Both the position numbers and the translations under genes were made by a program. A stretch of DNA of 64,000 nucleotides, from positions 62,001 to 126,000 of the forward strand of contig JAIPBH010000002.1 of NCBI GenBank assembly GCA_021739635.1, given 5' to 3'. The DNA comes from Flavobacteriaceae bacterium. GTDB taxonomy: Bacteria; Bacteroidota; Bacteroidia; Flavobacteriales; Flavobacteriaceae. The notes under the pieces are model-generated. The model ran no database searches. It was given only the letters and a program-made list of their open reading frames with translations, and had not been told where the DNA came from. This document shows, piece after piece, positions 17,806-26,659 of this stretch (position 1 is its first letter; each line of letters starts with the position of its first letter).

Positions 17806-18098
17806 CTGAAATCATCGAGTTAATCTTGGCGCTTTCCCAAGAAATTAAGGACATGAAAGCCCGGTTGGACATTTTCAGACAATCAAGGGCTGAACTGTTA
17901 AAGGAAACTTGGTTGGACAACCAGGACGTATTGCAAACCTTGCATATTAGCAAGCGTACGCTACAGACCTTTCGGGATAATGGAACATTGCCATTCAGCA
18001 AAATCCAAGGGAAGTTCTATTACAAAGTGTCAGATTTAGAGCAATTGCTTCAAGACAACTACTATAACCATAATTTCAAACAACATGGAAGTAAGTAG
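17802..18098 (+). CDS. Second helix-turn-helix protein of the pair
   Basis: This 98-residue protein has the same plan as its upstream neighbour: a coiled coil at about 3-32, then an HTH with LDNQDVLQTLHISKRTLQTFRDNG and a wing with YYKVSDLEQLL. It overlaps the preceding gene by ATGA and the following VirE-type gene by 14 bases, so the whole block is one translationally coupled operon. DNA-binding role is inferred from the fold. Confidence 0.78.
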   Translation: MTEIIELILALSQEIKDMKARLDIFRQSRAELLKETWLDNQDVLQTLHISKRTLQTFRDNGTLPFSKIQGKFYYKVSDLEQLLQDNYYNHNFKQHGSK

Positions 18099-18990
18099 GC
18101 AAGCAATTTTGGACAGAACACATTATGGTTTAAATATTTACGCCTATGTGTTGAGACAGTATTATCCTGAAACAGTCCTTTTCGTAAAAGGAAGGGACTG
18201 CGGGATAACCCGAAACCCATTTAATGGTGGCAAAGAAACCTTGCGAATCCATATCGATGGAGTGATTGCAACCCACAAAGACGAAGAGTTACTAAACTTT
18301 AATGGGGATGTGTTTGATTTCGCACAATATCATTTCAAGCTTTCCAATGAGGAAGATGTATTGGCCAAGATTAATGAAGCAATGCATCTGAATCTTACGG
18401 CAAAACAAACAAACGATTTGGATTGGTTAGATGGTCCTGATGATAGCTGGTATACGGATTGTAGTTTTTTCAAAGCACCGGTTCGCAATGTATTTCCTGC
18501 GGAAACACTTCGTTTACATGATATATTCCAATTGATTACTTCTGACAACTACAAAGCTATTACTGAAAAGTTAAGAAGCATTCAGGATGTCAAGGAAGCA
18601 CGGAAATTCAAAGCGAATAATTTCGATTACGTTACATTTTCGGGAGTATTTGAAAAGCGAAACGATGCCGACTTAATCAAACATTCAAGTTTAATGGCCA
18701 TTGACTTCGACCACTTGGAGAATCTTCAAGAACTGAAATTCCAATTACTCAACGATGAATATTTTGAAACCGAAATGCTGTTTGTTTCGCCATCTGGCGA
18801 TGGACTCAAATGGATTATTCGCATCGATATTTCTGAAGTATCACATAGTGAATATTTCAAGGCAATAGCAAATTACATAAAACACACGTATAACATTGAG
18901 GTTGACCAATCGGGAAAAGATGTTTCCAGAGCTTGCTTTCTACCATACGACCCAACAGCCTTTTTACACTCAAGACATCATGCATTATGA
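18085..18990 (+). CDS. VirE N-terminal/BT4734-like primase-related protein
   Basis: The 301-residue protein has two parts. Residues 1-90 resemble a CHC2-like zinc-less primase lead (YYPETVLFVKGRDCGITRNPFNGGKETLRIHI). Residues about 130-300 are the BT4734/VirE-N domain, with FKANNFDYVTFSGVFEKRND, LMAIDFDHL and FVSPSGDGLKWIIRI, which carry acidic residues like those of primase-polymerase folds. Such genes, with a DUF3987 partner, form the replication-like core of Bacteroidota islands. It overlaps the next gene by ATGA. Confidence 0.82.
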   Translation: MEVSRQAILDRTHYGLNIYAYVLRQYYPETVLFVKGRDCGITRNPFNGGKETLRIHIDGVIATHKDEELLNFNGDVFDFAQYHFKLSNEEDVLAKINEAMHLNLTAKQTNDLDWLDGPDDSWYTDCSFFKAPVRNVFPAETLRLHDIFQLITSDNYKAITEKLRSIQDVKEARKFKANNFDYVTFSGVFEKRNDADLIKHSSLMAIDFDHLENLQELKFQLLNDEYFETEMLFVSPSGDGLKWIIRIDISEVSHSEYFKAIANYIKHTYNIEVDQSGKDVSRACFLPYDPTAFLHSRHHAL

Positions 18991-20729
18991 GCAAAACATT
19001 TAACCCTAAACAATGGTTGGAGCTTCCTGAAAAGGAAGCTCAACCTAAAAAGGCTATTCCAGCTATTAAAAGTATATCAGTTCCCAGTCGTGATATTGAT
19101 TCCTATATTTCAGAAATAGAAAAATCAGGAATTGACATAACAGGAAATTATCAAGTATGGCGGGATTTAGGCTTCGCCCTTGCCGATGGTTGCGGTGAAA
19201 GTGGAAGAGATTATTTTCATCGCATCAGTAAATCCTATATAAATTACGAAGCAAAGGAATGTGACGAACAGTTTGACAAGTGTTTAAAGGCGAAAGGTCA
19301 CGGCATCACTATCGCAACATTTTACCACCACGCACATCATGCAGGAATTAGAACTCAAAAAAATGATGAAATAGCATTGCCAAAATCGGAAAAGGAGAGT
19401 GTTCAACAATCCATGCCAACCATTCCTGACACTGTTTACACGAACTTGCCACTGTTTTTGCAACAAGTTGTAGAGCCAGCAAGCAGTCCAGAGGAAAAGG
19501 ATATTTTATTGTTGGGAGCACTGACGGCCTTTAGTGCCTGTTTCCCCAAATTATTTGGAATTTACGACCAAAAAAAGGTGTTCAGTAATTTATATCTGTT
19601 TGTGACTGCCCCTGCCTCTGCAGGTAAAGGCCGATTAAATCAAATCAAGAATTTGGTTGACCCAGTTCATAAAATCATGAGGGAACAAGCAAAGGTTCTA
19701 AAACAACAATTCAATATTGAAAATGCATCTTATAACATGAACAAGGGCAAAGATGAGAATTTGGAAAAGCCTAATAAACCACCTGAAAGAATGTTGTTCA
19801 TTCCTGCCAATAACAGCGTAACTGGTGTGTATCAATTGATATCAGATAACGAGGGTAGAGGATTGATTTTTGAAACCGAAGGTGATACCTTGGCGCAAGC
19901 TTTTAAGAGCGATTACGGCAATTATTCCGATGGGTTTAGAAAAGCCTTCCACCATGAAACCATTAGCTACTATCGTAGGACGGATAGGGAATATGTGGAT
20001 ATTGAAAGACCTTGCTTGTCCACGGTGCTTTCTGGAACACCCAAACAAGTGGCAACCCTTATTCCAAATGCCGAAAATGGATTGTTCAGTAGGTTCATAT
20101 TCTACTATATGAATATCAAACCCCATTGGAAAAATGTATTTGAATCAAATTTCAAAACAGGATTGGACGATTATTATGTGCAATTAGGTCAGGAATTTTT
20201 GGAACTGTATAAAACCCTCAAAAACAATCCTGAAATAGAGATAAGTTTATCTCTCTCACAGCAAGAGCAGTTTAATGTGTTTTTCGAATCCTTACAAACT
20301 AAATACCTCAACTTACAGCCTGAAGAATATATGGCTACGGTACGACGATTGGGCTTGATAGCTTTTCGTTTAATGATGCTTTTTACGGCATTTAGGATTA
20401 TGGAAGATGGCGAAGTGACTAACGTGAAGCAATGCGAGGATATTGACTTTCAAAACGCTTTAAACTGCATTAAAATACTCATTAAACACAGTAGCAAAGT
20501 ATTCAACGATTTACCAATGGAGCCGAATGCACCAAAACGGCAAAATCGCAAAGAGCGTTTTCTAGATAGTTTACCAAAACAATTTTCTAGACAAGATTAT
20601 TTGGATATGGCGGATAAGCACAGCATTCCCCATAAAACAGCAGAAGGTTACATCTCCAAATTTGTTGAAACTGGACTAATCCATCGAGAAGCTCATAATG
20701 CCTACTCAAATACTTCAAAAGAGGAATAA
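18987..20729 (+). CDS. PriCT-2/DUF3987 helicase-primase-like protein
   Basis: The 580-residue protein begins MSKTFNPKQWLELPEKEAQ at the ATG that overlaps the previous stop. The earlier in-frame ATG at 18933 lies within the upstream gene and is less likely. Residues about 45-115 match a primase C-terminal-2 domain (WRDLGFALADGCGESGRDYFHRIS). DUF3987 follows, with a P-loop-like APASAGKGR at 208-216 and an acidic Walker-B-like segment with IFETEGDTL. A C-terminal winged helix ends the protein. It probably supports replication of the excised circle. No relaxase follows it, unlike in many related elements. Confidence 0.82.
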   Translation: MSKTFNPKQWLELPEKEAQPKKAIPAIKSISVPSRDIDSYISEIEKSGIDITGNYQVWRDLGFALADGCGESGRDYFHRISKSYINYEAKECDEQFDKCLKAKGHGITIATFYHHAHHAGIRTQKNDEIALPKSEKESVQQSMPTIPDTVYTNLPLFLQQVVEPASSPEEKDILLLGALTAFSACFPKLFGIYDQKKVFSNLYLFVTAPASAGKGRLNQIKNLVDPVHKIMREQAKVLKQQFNIENASYNMNKGKDENLEKPNKPPERMLFIPANNSVTGVYQLISDNEGRGLIFETEGDTLAQAFKSDYGNYSDGFRKAFHHETISYYRRTDREYVDIERPCLSTVLSGTPKQVATLIPNAENGLFSRFIFYYMNIKPHWKNVFESNFKTGLDDYYVQLGQEFLELYKTLKNNPEIEISLSLSQQEQFNVFFESLQTKYLNLQPEEYMATVRRLGLIAFRLMMLFTAFRIMEDGEVTNVKQCEDIDFQNALNCIKILIKHSSKVFNDLPMEPNAPKRQNRKERFLDSLPKQFSRQDYLDMADKHSIPHKTAEGYISKFVETGLIHREAHNAYSNTSKEE

Positions 20730-20734
20730 AGGAA

Positions 20735-20826
20735 ATGAGGATTTTAAGGAAATGCAAAATCTTTAAAATCCTTCAAATCCTCAATATCCTCAACAACCAT
20801 TTTATTCATGCGGTTTCCCGCATAAA
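20735..20826 (+). repeat. Two hairpins after the primase-like operon
   Basis: A GAGGAT...AGGA segment starting near 20741 can fold back on TCCTT...ATCCTC ending near 20782. ATGCGG (20808-20813) and CCGCAT (20818-20823) form a perfect 6-bp stem with loop TTTC, flanked by TTTAT/ATAAA. Neither has a strong T-tract. They may end the operon or mark a processing or nicking site. Confidence 0.35.
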
Positions 20827-20930
20827 TGATTAAATGTTAAGAACTACTTTTAAATTATTGTTTGTGGTTGGTTGGATGTTGTTTTCTTTTACTATTTTAG
20901 AAACGTAATTCTCCCTAACTATTAATACCT

Positions 20931-20969
20931 TAAGCATTTGCTTTTATGAGGTCATAAAAGTCATGCTTA
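20931..20969 (+). promoter_or_regulatory. Two-tier perfect palindrome before the restriction-modification gene
   Basis: TAAGCAT (20931-20937) pairs with ATGCTTA (20963-20969), and inside it CTTTTATGA (20941-20949) pairs with TCATAAAAG (20952-20960) around GG. It ends 21 bp before the ATG at 20991. The gap holds the direct repeat TAACTAAATG twice, creating an ATG-TAA start-stop at 20981. This is a likely control point for restriction enzyme expression, as operator or as translation-blocking hairpin. Confidence 0.55.
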
Positions 20970-20990
20970 TTTGTAACTAAATGTAACTAA

Positions 20991-23900
20991 ATGCCATTAT
21001 TTCAAACATCAGTAATAAAAACATATCTGGCGCAACAAGATAATTCAGTAGTAGAGCGTGCCTATAAAAAATACACCAAGTATTTTCTCAACCTTACCAT
21101 TCAGGAAAATATTAAAAACTCTAAAGAAGAACAGTACCAGGCAAAGTTTCTGGACGAGCTGTTTGTCAATGTCTTGGACTATACGCTTAATCCAAAGCCT
21201 GATTTCAATATCACAACCGAGTTTAAAAACCAAAAAGGAGCTGGTAAGGCAGATGGAGCTATTTTAAAGGAAGCTAAAGCAATTGGCGTAATTGAACTAA
21301 AGGGTACGAACACTAAAGATTTAGAAAGCATCCGTAAACAGGCATTCGACTATAAAGCCAATCAAAAAGGCTGTGTGTATGTCATCACATCCAATTTCGA
21401 GAAGTTGAGGTTTTACATCAACGATGCTACCGAGTTTTTAGAGTTCAACCTGTTTCAGTTAGCACCAGAAGAATTTGCTTTAATGTACCTTTGCTTACAA
21501 AAAGACAACATTCTCAACAATCTACCTTTAACAATTAAAGAAGCTTCTTTAGTAGAGGAAGACAAGATTACCAAACAGTTTTACAACGACTATTCCGTAT
21601 TTAAACGCGAACTCTTTAGAGACCTCGTAAAACGTAATACCAAACGCATTAAATCCGAAAAGCCTGCCCCGAGCGGAGTCGAGGGGTCATTGCGAGGAGG
21701 TACGACGAAGCAATCTCTTGATACTATCGTCACTTCGAGTGATTCACAAAGTGAATCGTATCGAGAAGTAGAAGAACTAAAAGCACTCGAAAAAAACGTA
21801 AAACTATCCCTATTCAAAAAATCACAGAAACTAATAGACCGTTTCCTGTTCATTTTCTTTGCCGAAGATAGAGACTTGTTACCACCAAACTCAACCATAC
21901 AGATTTTAGACAAATGGAAAGCCGACATCGATTTTGGTGACGAACGTCCACTGTATAACCTCTTTAAGCAATACTTTCATTTTTTAGATGAAGGTAGAAA
22001 AGGCACAACATCAAGAGCTGAAATTTATGCCTACAATGGTGGTCTCTTTAAACCGGACGCTATTATAGATAGTTTGGAGATTGATGATGCATTACTCTAC
22101 AAACACGCCTACAAACTTGCGAAATACGATTTTAGCAGTCAAGTAGATGTCAACATTTTAGGGCATATTTTTGAAAACTCACTCAACGAAATAGAAAGCG
22201 TAAATGCCGAAATTGAAGGTGGTGAGTTCGACAAACAAAAAAGCAAACGTAAAAAAGATGGCGTTTTCTACACACCCAAATACATTACCAAATACATAGT
22301 AGAAAATTCCGTTGGTAAACTCTGCCAAGAGAAAAAACAAGCATTAGATTTTAAAGAAGAAGCCTATTTTGAGCTTAAAAAAGGCACACACCAAAACACC
22401 AAAAAACAACTGTTAGACGTATTAGATACCTATAGAAATTGGCTACTGCAAATAACCATTTGCGACCCAGCTTGTGGTTCTGGAGCATTCTTAAACCAAG
22501 CGTTAGACTTTTTAATAAAAGAACACCGCTACATCGATGAATTAAAAGCTAAAGTTTTGGGTGGTGGCTTCATTTTAAGCGACATAGAAACTACCATTCT
22601 GGAAAATAATATTTATGGGGTTGACCTCAACGAAGAATCTGTAGAAATTGCCAAACTATCCCTTTGGTTACGTACAGCACAACCAAGACGTAAACTCAAC
22701 GATTTAAGCAACAATATAAAATGTGGCAACTCATTAATTGATAGCAAAACCGTAGCAGGAGACAAAGCCTTTAATTGGCAACAAGAATTTCCACAGATTT
22801 TCAATCCGTCATTGCGAGCTGTCAGTTCGAGCGCAGTCGAGAACAAAGCGAAGCAATCTGCCGAATCAAAACAAGGCTTTGATGTAGTGATTGGGAATCC
22901 GCCTTATGTGAGAAATGAGTCTATAGATATTGAGTCAAAAAAATATTTTGAAAAGAAGTACTCTGTTTTTACTGGAAAATCAGATTTATATGTTTTCTTT
23001 TTCGAACAGTCATTAAACATTTTAAAGGACAAAGGAAAATGTGGGTTTATTGTTTCAAGTAAGTATACAAAAACCAAATATGGTAAAGTGTTAATTGATT
23101 ATCTACAAGATAATAGTAAAATTAATTCATTTATTGATTTCCGTGATTTAGATGTTTTTAAAGGAATTGTTGCCTATCCATCAATAATACTCTTTGATAA
23201 AAAAAGAATAAATCAAAAAACTTCATTATCAAAACTACTTGTGGTTTCAGAAGATAACTATCAAGAAGTAGAGAACAATTTTCAAAATTCAATTGATGTT
23301 AGCCAATCGGAGATCTTTCAAAGATTGGGTTCTTGGTCAACAGGTTCATTAGATAACAGTTTATTTTCTTTAATTCAAAAGATTGAAGACCAAAATAGGA
23401 AGTTATCTGAAGTTATAGAAAAACCACAAGTTGGTATTAAAACTGGCTCTAATTCTTCTTATATTCTCAATAAAAATGAAATACCTGAATCAATAAAAAA
23501 ATCCTCTTTATTAAAAGATTATTTGGTAGGTAGAGAAGTCAAGAAATATTCCCCTACACAAACAGCAAACAAAATTGTATTTCCATACCAAAAAAGAGAG
23601 AACAATAAGCATTCTTTAGAATTAATGACAAATTTTGAAAATCATAAAGAAATATTAAGTTTTCTCGAAAGTGATAAAGTTAAACTATCAAATAGGGCTA
23701 TAATAGATGACGGTATTTTGAAGGGTACAAAAAAATGGTATGAGTTTCAACAAATAAAGTTAGACTTTCCATTTTCTGACGAATACATCGTTTATCCAGA
23801 TATTTCAAGTTCAGTAAACTTCACATTGACCAAGAATGTGTTAATTGATATGACTTGTTTTGGTTTACCCACTAACTCTAAAAGTGTACTGGGAATTTTA

Positions 23901-24383
23901 AATTCCAAATTAATAGAAGTATATCTAAATTCTGTATGTGTTAAAGCAAGAGGAGGTTATTTAAGGTTAAAAAGCCAATATATTTTGAATATACCATTAC
24001 CCGATAATTACGAAAGTTCAAATTTAAATATCATAGTTGAACAGGTTTTGGAGTATCATTCGCAATCTTTTAATCAAAATAAAAAGTTTATTCAATTTAT
24101 TTTAAGTCAAGTTAATATATCAGTTACAAAAAAACTCGAAAACTGGCACGAATTAGACTTTTCAGAGTTTATAAAAGAACTCAATAAAGCCATTAAAAAA
24201 GCAGGTGGTACAACACTTACCAAAAAAGACGAGTTTGAGTGGTTAGAGTTATTTGAAGACAACAAGAAAAAAGCCCAAGACCTACAAACCCAAATAACCC
24301 AAACAGAAAAGACAATAGATACAATGGTGTACGACCTCTATGGCCTTACCCAAGAAGAACGAGAAATAGTAGAAAACTCATAA
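20991..24383 (+). CDS. One-piece Eco57I-like restriction-modification enzyme (type IIG/L-like)
   Basis: The 1130-residue protein combines nuclease, methyltransferase and target recognition. An N-terminal PD-(D/E)xK-like nuclease shows D88 (GKADGA) and E102-L-K104 (VIELKG). The methyltransferase part has FYTPKYITKYIVENSVG, motif I DPACGSGAF (from 492), YGVDLNEESVEIAKLSLWL and motif IV NPPYV (N636-Y639), an N6-adenine type. The recognition region follows, and a coiled coil ends the protein. Two copies of the island's palindromic repeat are inserted in frame, at about residues 222-260 and 606-627, the second just before the NPPY motif. An Argonaute gene follows after 118 bp on the same strand. 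Activity after these insertions is unproven. Confidence 0.9.
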   Translation: MPLFQTSVIKTYLAQQDNSVVERAYKKYTKYFLNLTIQENIKNSKEEQYQAKFLDELFVNVLDYTLNPKPDFNITTEFKNQKGAGKADGAILKEAKAIGVIELKGTNTKDLESIRKQAFDYKANQKGCVYVITSNFEKLRFYINDATEFLEFNLFQLAPEEFALMYLCLQKDNILNNLPLTIKEASLVEEDKITKQFYNDYSVFKRELFRDLVKRNTKRIKSEKPAPSGVEGSLRGGTTKQSLDTIVTSSDSQSESYREVEELKALEKNVKLSLFKKSQKLIDRFLFIFFAEDRDLLPPNSTIQILDKWKADIDFGDERPLYNLFKQYFHFLDEGRKGTTSRAEIYAYNGGLFKPDAIIDSLEIDDALLYKHAYKLAKYDFSSQVDVNILGHIFENSLNEIESVNAEIEGGEFDKQKSKRKKDGVFYTPKYITKYIVENSVGKLCQEKKQALDFKEEAYFELKKGTHQNTKKQLLDVLDTYRNWLLQITICDPACGSGAFLNQALDFLIKEHRYIDELKAKVLGGGFILSDIETTILENNIYGVDLNEESVEIAKLSLWLRTAQPRRKLNDLSNNIKCGNSLIDSKTVAGDKAFNWQQEFPQIFNPSLRAVSSSAVENKAKQSAESKQGFDVVIGNPPYVRNESIDIESKKYFEKKYSVFTGKSDLYVFFFEQSLNILKDKGKCGFIVSSKYTKTKYGKVLIDYLQDNSKINSFIDFRDLDVFKGIVAYPSIILFDKKRINQKTSLSKLLVVSEDNYQEVENNFQNSIDVSQSEIFQRLGSWSTGSLDNSLFSLIQKIEDQNRKLSEVIEKPQVGIKTGSNSSYILNKNEIPESIKKSSLLKDYLVGREVKKYSPTQTANKIVFPYQKRENNKHSLELMTNFENHKEILSFLESDKVKLSNRAIIDDGILKGTKKWYEFQQIKLDFPFSDEYIVYPDISSSVNFTLTKNVLIDMTCFGLPTNSKSVLGILNSKLIEVYLNSVCVKARGGYLRLKSQYILNIPLPDNYESSNLNIIVEQVLEYHSQSFNQNKKFIQFILSQVNISVTKKLENWHELDFSEFIKELNKAIKKAGGTTLTKKDEFEWLELFEDNKKKAQDLQTQITQTEKTIDTMVYDLYGLTQEEREIVENS
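21662..21768 (+). repeat. Palindromic repeat copy A, in frame inside the restriction enzyme gene
   Basis: This is the longest copy, with three modules: CGAGCGGAGTCGAG; then TCATTGCGAG...CGAAGCAATCTC; then a hairpin of CTTCGAGTGATTCAC and GTGAATCGTATCGAGAAG around AAA. It adds about 38 codons with no stop. The peptide contains SLRGGTTKQSL. Confidence 0.8.
22808..22861 (+). repeat. Palindromic repeat copy B, in frame inside the restriction enzyme gene
   Basis: GTCATTGCGAG and GCGAAGCAATCTG flank an inner TTCGAGCGCAGTCGAGAAC. It adds about 21 codons (containing PSLRAVSSSAVENKAKQ) between the IFN and GFDVVIGNPPY segments. Reading frame is the same as in copies A and D (TCA-TTG-CGA). Confidence 0.8.
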
Positions 24384-24394
24384 AATTATAATTA

Positions 24395-24446
24395 GCCTGC
24401 CTTGAGCGCAGTCGAAAGGTCATTGCGAGTATAACGAAGCAATCTC
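24395..24446 (+). repeat. Palindromic repeat copy C, between the restriction enzyme and Argonaute genes
   Basis: TTGAGCGCAGTCGAAAGG followed by TCATTGCGAGTATAACGAAGCAATCTC. It matches copy A across its first two modules, including the GCCTGCC lead. It lies 12 bp after the restriction enzyme stop, in the 118-bp spacer before the Argonaute gene. Confidence 0.8.
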
Positions 24447-24501
24447 ATAAATTAAAACAAAAAGCACCAAATATGTAAAACCCAAAAACACCTCATTACT
24501 T

Positions 24502-26595
24502 ATGCAAGAACAAATAAAATTTAACATTCTTAATTTCAATTGGCCACGTAAACTACTTACGTTTTATGTCTCTTTAAAACAAACCAAAGAGTGCCAAACA
24601 ATATATTATACAAAGTTTCCTGCAAATATTACAGAAGTGTTTACCAATGAGGAATTAGAGGAAAAAGAAGAAATTTATACCACTTTTACAACGCCTTCAG
24701 AGGGTTTTATACCTTTAAAGATAGATTGTAATAATTACAATAAAAATTTATACAAGCAATTCTTAAATGCCCAAATAAAACAACATTTTGATAGTTTAAA
24801 CATCATTAACTGTAAAAATAAGGTTTTAAAAGACCGTCAAGTTTGGGTGTTAGATAAAGAAGCATATCATAAGGATTATCATTATTACGATAAGTTTTCT
24901 TTAAAAATACAGTTTGCCGAAGTATCAGATTATCCAGAGTTGGTAGTTTCTTTTGATGGGACTACTAAAATCTTAAAAAAATCACTTCAAGAGATCGATA
25001 ATGCATATTTGGTTACAAAAGCCATTTTTAGAAGCCAAGTATTCTATTATCAAACCGAAAGAGAAACACCACAACAAGAAGAATTTTACAATAGCCTAAT
25101 TTTAGATGAAGTATTTCCAATTCTTAACAGAGATTTACAAAAGGCTTTTAACATCCCTTTTGAGCTTAAAAAAACAAAGAATAGATACAGTAAGTATTTA
25201 AATAAAATCAGCAACTTTACTAAAGAGTACCTTTTTACAGAGGGCTTTCAGCAAATTTGCGATTTCCGAAATCAACAGTTTATAGATGCACCTTTAAACA
25301 GGATTGGTCATATAGATAAAGATAAAGGCTTGTTGGAATATGGCAAAGACCCACAGGGTAACAAACAAATTGGCTTAACCCCAAAACTGGAACTTAATAG
25401 GTATAGACCATATTTAAGACCAAAAAATCCTAACACAGAGTTCTTTTTTATTTACCATAAAGACCATCAACCTATAATAAAAAAATTATGGGGCTATTTA
25501 AAAAATGGTACAGGTCAAGGTACGTATTATCACGGTTTAGAAGCTTATATAGATATTAAAGTAAATTCTGCTTTTCAAAATTTTATTGAATTTTCAAATA
25601 AGGAAAATCCTATTCCAGAGATAATGCAAAAGTTAGAAGATTTGGAATGGGATAAAAGCATAGCCTATTTAGCCTTTTACATAAGTCCATATACGCGTTT
25701 TGAATCCAACCCACAATTAAAAAACATCTATTATCAAGTAAAGGAATTATGCTTAAATGAAGATATAATGACACAAGCAATTGGTTTTGAGGATTTGCAA
25801 AAAAACATAGGTAATTATCAATGGCATTTAAATAATATTTCATTGGCTATTCACGCCAAATTAGGTGGTAAACCTTGGAAATTAGCAGTTACTGAAAAAA
25901 AGGAATTAGTTATAGGAGTTGGTGCATTTACAAATCAAGACCATAAACATAGATACGTGGCAAGCGCATTCAGTTTTCAAAACAATGGCATATTTAACAA
26001 TTTTCAATGCTTTTCAAAAACTGAAACAACACAATTAGCAGGAAGTATAATAAAAGCGATTCGTACTTTTTTTAATCAATCTGAAGCTGATAAAATTGTG
26101 ATTCATTTTTATAAAGAAATGAGCAAGAAAGAAATGGAACCCATACTTGTAGGGATGCACAAACTAAATCTCGAAAATAAACCCATTTATATATTAAACA
26201 TCAACAAAACAGAAACAAAGGATATTATAGCCTATGATGAAGATTTTCAAGAAGGTTTAATGCCTTATAGTGGTACATTTATAAGATTGGGAGTGCTTAA
26301 ATTTTTATTATTTAACAATGGACGATTTGAAGATGAAAAGTTTTATCCTTCCGATGGTTTTCCCTTTCCAATTAAAGTAAGTATGAGTAGCCCAAATGAG
26401 GATGCTTTTGAAGATGACAACATCATTACTGAATTATTAACACAAGTATTTCAATTCAGTAGATTATATTGGAAATCATTAAAACCTCAAAACGTACCAA
26501 TAACCATTAAATACCCTGAAATGGTTGCACAAATGTTACCTCGCTTTAAAAGTGACATAAAGGAAGAAGCAAAAAGTAAACTTTGGTTTTTATAA
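24502..26595 (+). CDS. Long prokaryotic Argonaute, catalytically inactive
   Basis: The 697 residues fit a long pAgo: N-terminal and PAZ-like part (about 1-370), MID (about 375-460) and PIWI (about 461-697). The MID 5'-phosphate pocket is kept: Y410/Y411, K414, Q425 and K434 (YYQVKELC, IMTQAIG, LQKN), plus LAIHAKLGGKPWKL (448-461). In PIWI the first catalytic Asp is replaced: VIGVGAF (470-476) instead of GxD. The RDG-type site reads IHFYKEMSKKE (from 534), and the C-terminal site is IKYPEMV. It should bind guide and target but not cut. Known inactive pAgos act through a partner effector. The only neighbour on this strand is the restriction-modification enzyme 118 bp upstream. Confidence 0.88.
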   Translation: MQEQIKFNILNFNWPRKLLTFYVSLKQTKECQTIYYTKFPANITEVFTNEELEEKEEIYTTFTTPSEGFIPLKIDCNNYNKNLYKQFLNAQIKQHFDSLNIINCKNKVLKDRQVWVLDKEAYHKDYHYYDKFSLKIQFAEVSDYPELVVSFDGTTKILKKSLQEIDNAYLVTKAIFRSQVFYYQTERETPQQEEFYNSLILDEVFPILNRDLQKAFNIPFELKKTKNRYSKYLNKISNFTKEYLFTEGFQQICDFRNQQFIDAPLNRIGHIDKDKGLLEYGKDPQGNKQIGLTPKLELNRYRPYLRPKNPNTEFFFIYHKDHQPIIKKLWGYLKNGTGQGTYYHGLEAYIDIKVNSAFQNFIEFSNKENPIPEIMQKLEDLEWDKSIAYLAFYISPYTRFESNPQLKNIYYQVKELCLNEDIMTQAIGFEDLQKNIGNYQWHLNNISLAIHAKLGGKPWKLAVTEKKELVIGVGAFTNQDHKHRYVASAFSFQNNGIFNNFQCFSKTETTQLAGSIIKAIRTFFNQSEADKIVIHFYKEMSKKEMEPILVGMHKLNLENKPIYILNINKTETKDIIAYDEDFQEGLMPYSGTFIRLGVLKFLLFNNGRFEDEKFYPSDGFPFPIKVSMSSPNEDAFEDDNIITELLTQVFQFSRLYWKSLKPQNVPITIKYPEMVAQMLPRFKSDIKEEAKSKLWFL

Positions 26596-26613
26596 AAAAT
26601 AACTCATTATCTT

Positions 26614-26649
26614 TTGCACAACCATTGCATTAATTATTTAGTATATTTG
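26614..26649 (+). promoter_or_regulatory. Promoter of the first metal cassette with TTGCA direct repeat
   Basis: TTGCACAACCATTGCA (26614-26629) has two TTGCA units 11 bp apart, and TATATTTG (26642-26649) matches the -7 box. The gene at 26660 starts 11 bp later. The same 16-bp pattern with two changed bases recurs at 33139, before merTP, pointing to a shared regulator, perhaps the Fur-family protein encoded at 32722. Confidence 0.55.
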
Positions 26650-26659
26650 TCTAAATTAT

